A stretch of 64,000 bases of DNA, from assembly GCF_004791585.1 (NCBI RefSeq), contig NZ_SRUU01000029.1, positions 18,425 to 82,424 of the forward strand, given 5' to 3'. The stretch's first letter is position 1, and each line of letters begins with the position of its first letter. Made by a program: the position numbers and the translations under genes. The notes under the pieces were generated by a model. The model was not told the origin of the DNA, did no database searches, and worked only from the letters and a program-made list of their open reading frames with translations. Of this stretch, positions 62,664 to 64,000 are shown piece by piece. Source of the stretch: Mesorhizobium sp. M1C.F.Ca.ET.210.01.1.1. GTDB lineage: Bacteria; Pseudomonadota; Alphaproteobacteria; Rhizobiales; Rhizobiaceae.

Positions 62664-63757
62664 ACGTCGGCGAACGCCACTACCGCACCATATGGCTCAG
62701 CGACGACAAGCGCTCGGTCGAGATCATCGACCAGCGCTGGCTGCCGCATGAGTTCCGCATCGAGAAGATCGGAACCGTCGCCGGCATCGCCACCGCGATC
62801 CGCGACATGTGGGTGCGCGGCGCGCCGCTGATCGGCGTCACCGCCGCCTATGGCGTCGCCATCCAGATGACGGACGATGCGTCGGACGAAGCGCTCGATG
62901 CGGTGTGGGAGACGCTGCACAGGACGCGGCCGACGGCGATCAACTTGCGCTGGGCGCTGGACGAGATGCGCCGCTTCCTGAAACCGCTCGCGCCGGAGCA
63001 GCGCGCCGAGGCGGCTTACAAGCGGGCCGCGGCGATCGCCGACGAGGATGTCGGGCTGAACCGCGCCATCGGCGAGAACGGACTTGCCATCATCAGGGAG
63101 ATCGCCGCGCGCAAGAAGCCGGGCGAGACCGTCAACATCCTCACCCATTGCAATGCCGGCTGGCTGGCGACTGTCGACTACGGCACCGCCACCGCGCCGA
63201 TCTACCTGGCGACCGAGGCGGGCATTCCGGTCCACGTCTATGTCGACGAGACCAGGCCGCGCAACCAGGGCGCCCAATTGACCGCCTGGGAAATGGCCGG
63301 CCACGGCGTGCAGCACACGCTGATCGTCGACAATGCCGGCGGCCACTTGATGCAGCATGGCGACATCGACATGGTGATCGTCGGCACCGACCGCACCACC
63401 GCCAATGGCGACGTCTGCAACAAGATCGGCACGTATCTCAAGGCTTTGGCCGCCGCCGACAACGACGTGCCCTTCTACGTCGCGCTCCCCTCGCCCACCA
63501 TCGACTGGACGGTGGCCGACGGGCTTGCCGAGATCCCGATCGAGGAACGCTCCGGCGACGAGGTCTCTCTGGTGTGGGGCAAGACGGCCGATGGCAAGGT
63601 CGCGCAGGTGCGTGTCTCGCCCGACGCAACGCCTGCGGCAAATCCGGCCTTCGACGTAACGCCGGCACGATTGGTGACAGGACTCATCACAGAGCGCGGC
63701 GTGGCGAAAGCCTCGCGCGAAAGCCTGAAAGCGATGTTTCCGGAGCGCGGCAACTAG
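62660..63757 (+). CDS. mtnA: S-methyl-5-thioribose-1-phosphate isomerase
   Basis: Isomerase of 365 residues converting methylthioribose-1-phosphate to methylthioribulose-1-phosphate. The eIF2B-like core shows RGAPLIGVTAAYGVAI, the active-site Cys in LTHCNAGWLATV and Asp in VDETRPRNQG. It starts with TTG at 62660, overlapping the mtnK stop; AGGAGA lies eight bases upstream. No mtnB, mtnC or mtnD follows, so the product may be handled by an aldolase (DHAP shunt) or by genes elsewhere. Confidence 0.92.
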   Translation: MNVGERHYRTIWLSDDKRSVEIIDQRWLPHEFRIEKIGTVAGIATAIRDMWVRGAPLIGVTAAYGVAIQMTDDASDEALDAVWETLHRTRPTAINLRWALDEMRRFLKPLAPEQRAEAAYKRAAAIADEDVGLNRAIGENGLAIIREIAARKKPGETVNILTHCNAGWLATVDYGTATAPIYLATEAGIPVHVYVDETRPRNQGAQLTAWEMAGHGVQHTLIVDNAGGHLMQHGDIDMVIVGTDRTTANGDVCNKIGTYLKALAAADNDVPFYVALPSPTIDWTVADGLAEIPIEERSGDEVSLVWGKTADGKVAQVRVSPDATPAANPAFDVTPARLVTGLITERGVAKASRESLKAMFPERGN

Positions 63758-63792
63758 CTGACATCCCCTGGCACTTCGTTAACCTCGGTTTG

Positions 63793-63880
63793 ACCCGAGG
63801 ATCCATGCCGTGACCTCAGTCATAGAGCGCAACGGCGCAGAATTCTGTAATCGTTGCAACATCTTAGCGCCACGGCATGG
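63793..63880. repeat. Partial palindromic repeat cut by the second IS110-type element
   Basis: CCATGCCGTG (63803-63812) pairs with CACGGCATGG (63871-63880). In the relative at 50249-50466 the right arm continues with ATCC; here it is replaced by CAACTGTG after 63880, which suggests that an element begins at 63881. Confidence 0.6.
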
Positions 63881-63889
63881 CAACTGTGT

Positions 63890-64000
63890 TCATGCGAAAG
63901 CTGTTTTATCTCGAATGATGGCGTTGAGGACGACCAGGAGCTTCCTTGCGACGGCGATGATGGCGAGTTTCTTGGAGCCGGAGCGGGCCGCAAGGTCGGT
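63890..64000 (-). CDS. IS110-family transposase, C-terminal fragment at window edge
   Basis: The reverse strand reads 36 codons to the edge, including SGSKKLAIIAVARKLLVVLN and a TGA at 63890-63892. This matches the C-terminal Transposase_20 end of IS110 relatives (compare SKKVAIVALARKLLVALWKY in the copy at 32.9 kb). The 5' part lies outside the window. The sequence differs from that copy, so it is a different element. Confidence 0.7.
   Translation of the reverse strand, partial: TDLAARSGSKKLAIIAVARKLLVVLNAIIRDKTAFA

Overview
The window looks like chromosomal DNA of a soil- or root-associated alphaproteobacterium of the Hyphomicrobiales, most probably Mesorhizobium or a close relative. This rests on the high G+C by eye, the density of ABC uptake systems with GntR, LysR, LacI, SorC and TetR regulators, frequent GTG/TTG starts, RIME-like and two-hairpin intergenic repeats, and a CCUCCUCCC-loop small RNA. 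No rRNA, tRNA, CRISPR array or phage module was found. Genus is inferred from style, not from a marker gene.

Layout. (1) 0.1-7 kb: a GntR regulator, then a minus-strand polyamine-type operon: FAD oxidase, two permeases, binding protein, PuuR-like XRE-cupin regulator and ATPase. (2) 7-12.6 kb: a FAH-family hydrolase, a three-gene sugar ABC transporter and its LacI regulator, then a structured small RNA of the CCUCCUCCC ('cuckoo') type. (3) 12.8-18.3 kb: a TetR regulator divergent from a small protein, an RND pump and its adaptor. (4) 18.3-32.6 kb: a catabolic island with a LysR gene divergent from a 2-oxoglutarate dioxygenase, a GntR regulator, two enolase-superfamily enzymes, a Dpp/Opp-type ABC transporter with two paralogous Tat-exported binding proteins, a second LysR and a duplicated-DUF427 protein. 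The substrate is unknown. (5) 32.7-34.2 kb: a decayed IS110-family element sitting inside a RIME-like repeat. (6) 34.4-44.7 kb: a sugar or polyol island with a SAF-domain dehydrogenase, FGGY kinase, SorC regulator, ABC transporter and two short-chain dehydrogenases. (7) 44.9-50.1 kb: a TetR-adaptor-RND pump operon. (8) 50.2-55.6 kb: an acyl-CoA synthetase, a second SorC regulator and an aldolase-dehydrogenase fusion. (9) 55.8-57.5 kb: a C39-like cysteine peptidase with a D-Ala-D-Ala ligase. (10) 57.6-63.8 kb: a sugar ABC transporter divergent from mtnK-mtnA, suggesting uptake and use of methylthioribose or 5-deoxyribose. (11) The right edge holds the 3' end of a second IS110-type transposase, cut into another palindromic repeat.

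Most modules follow one plan: a regulator beside or divergent from an uptake system and one to four enzymes. Several likely operators are visible as good dyads (13.47, 20.15, 39.05, 50.11 and 61.30 kb). The best candidates for new biology are the CCUCCUCCC RNA, the dioxygenase/enolase/two-binding-protein island, the IS110 insertions into palindromic repeats, the C39-peptidase/Ddl pair and the transporter beside mtnKA.
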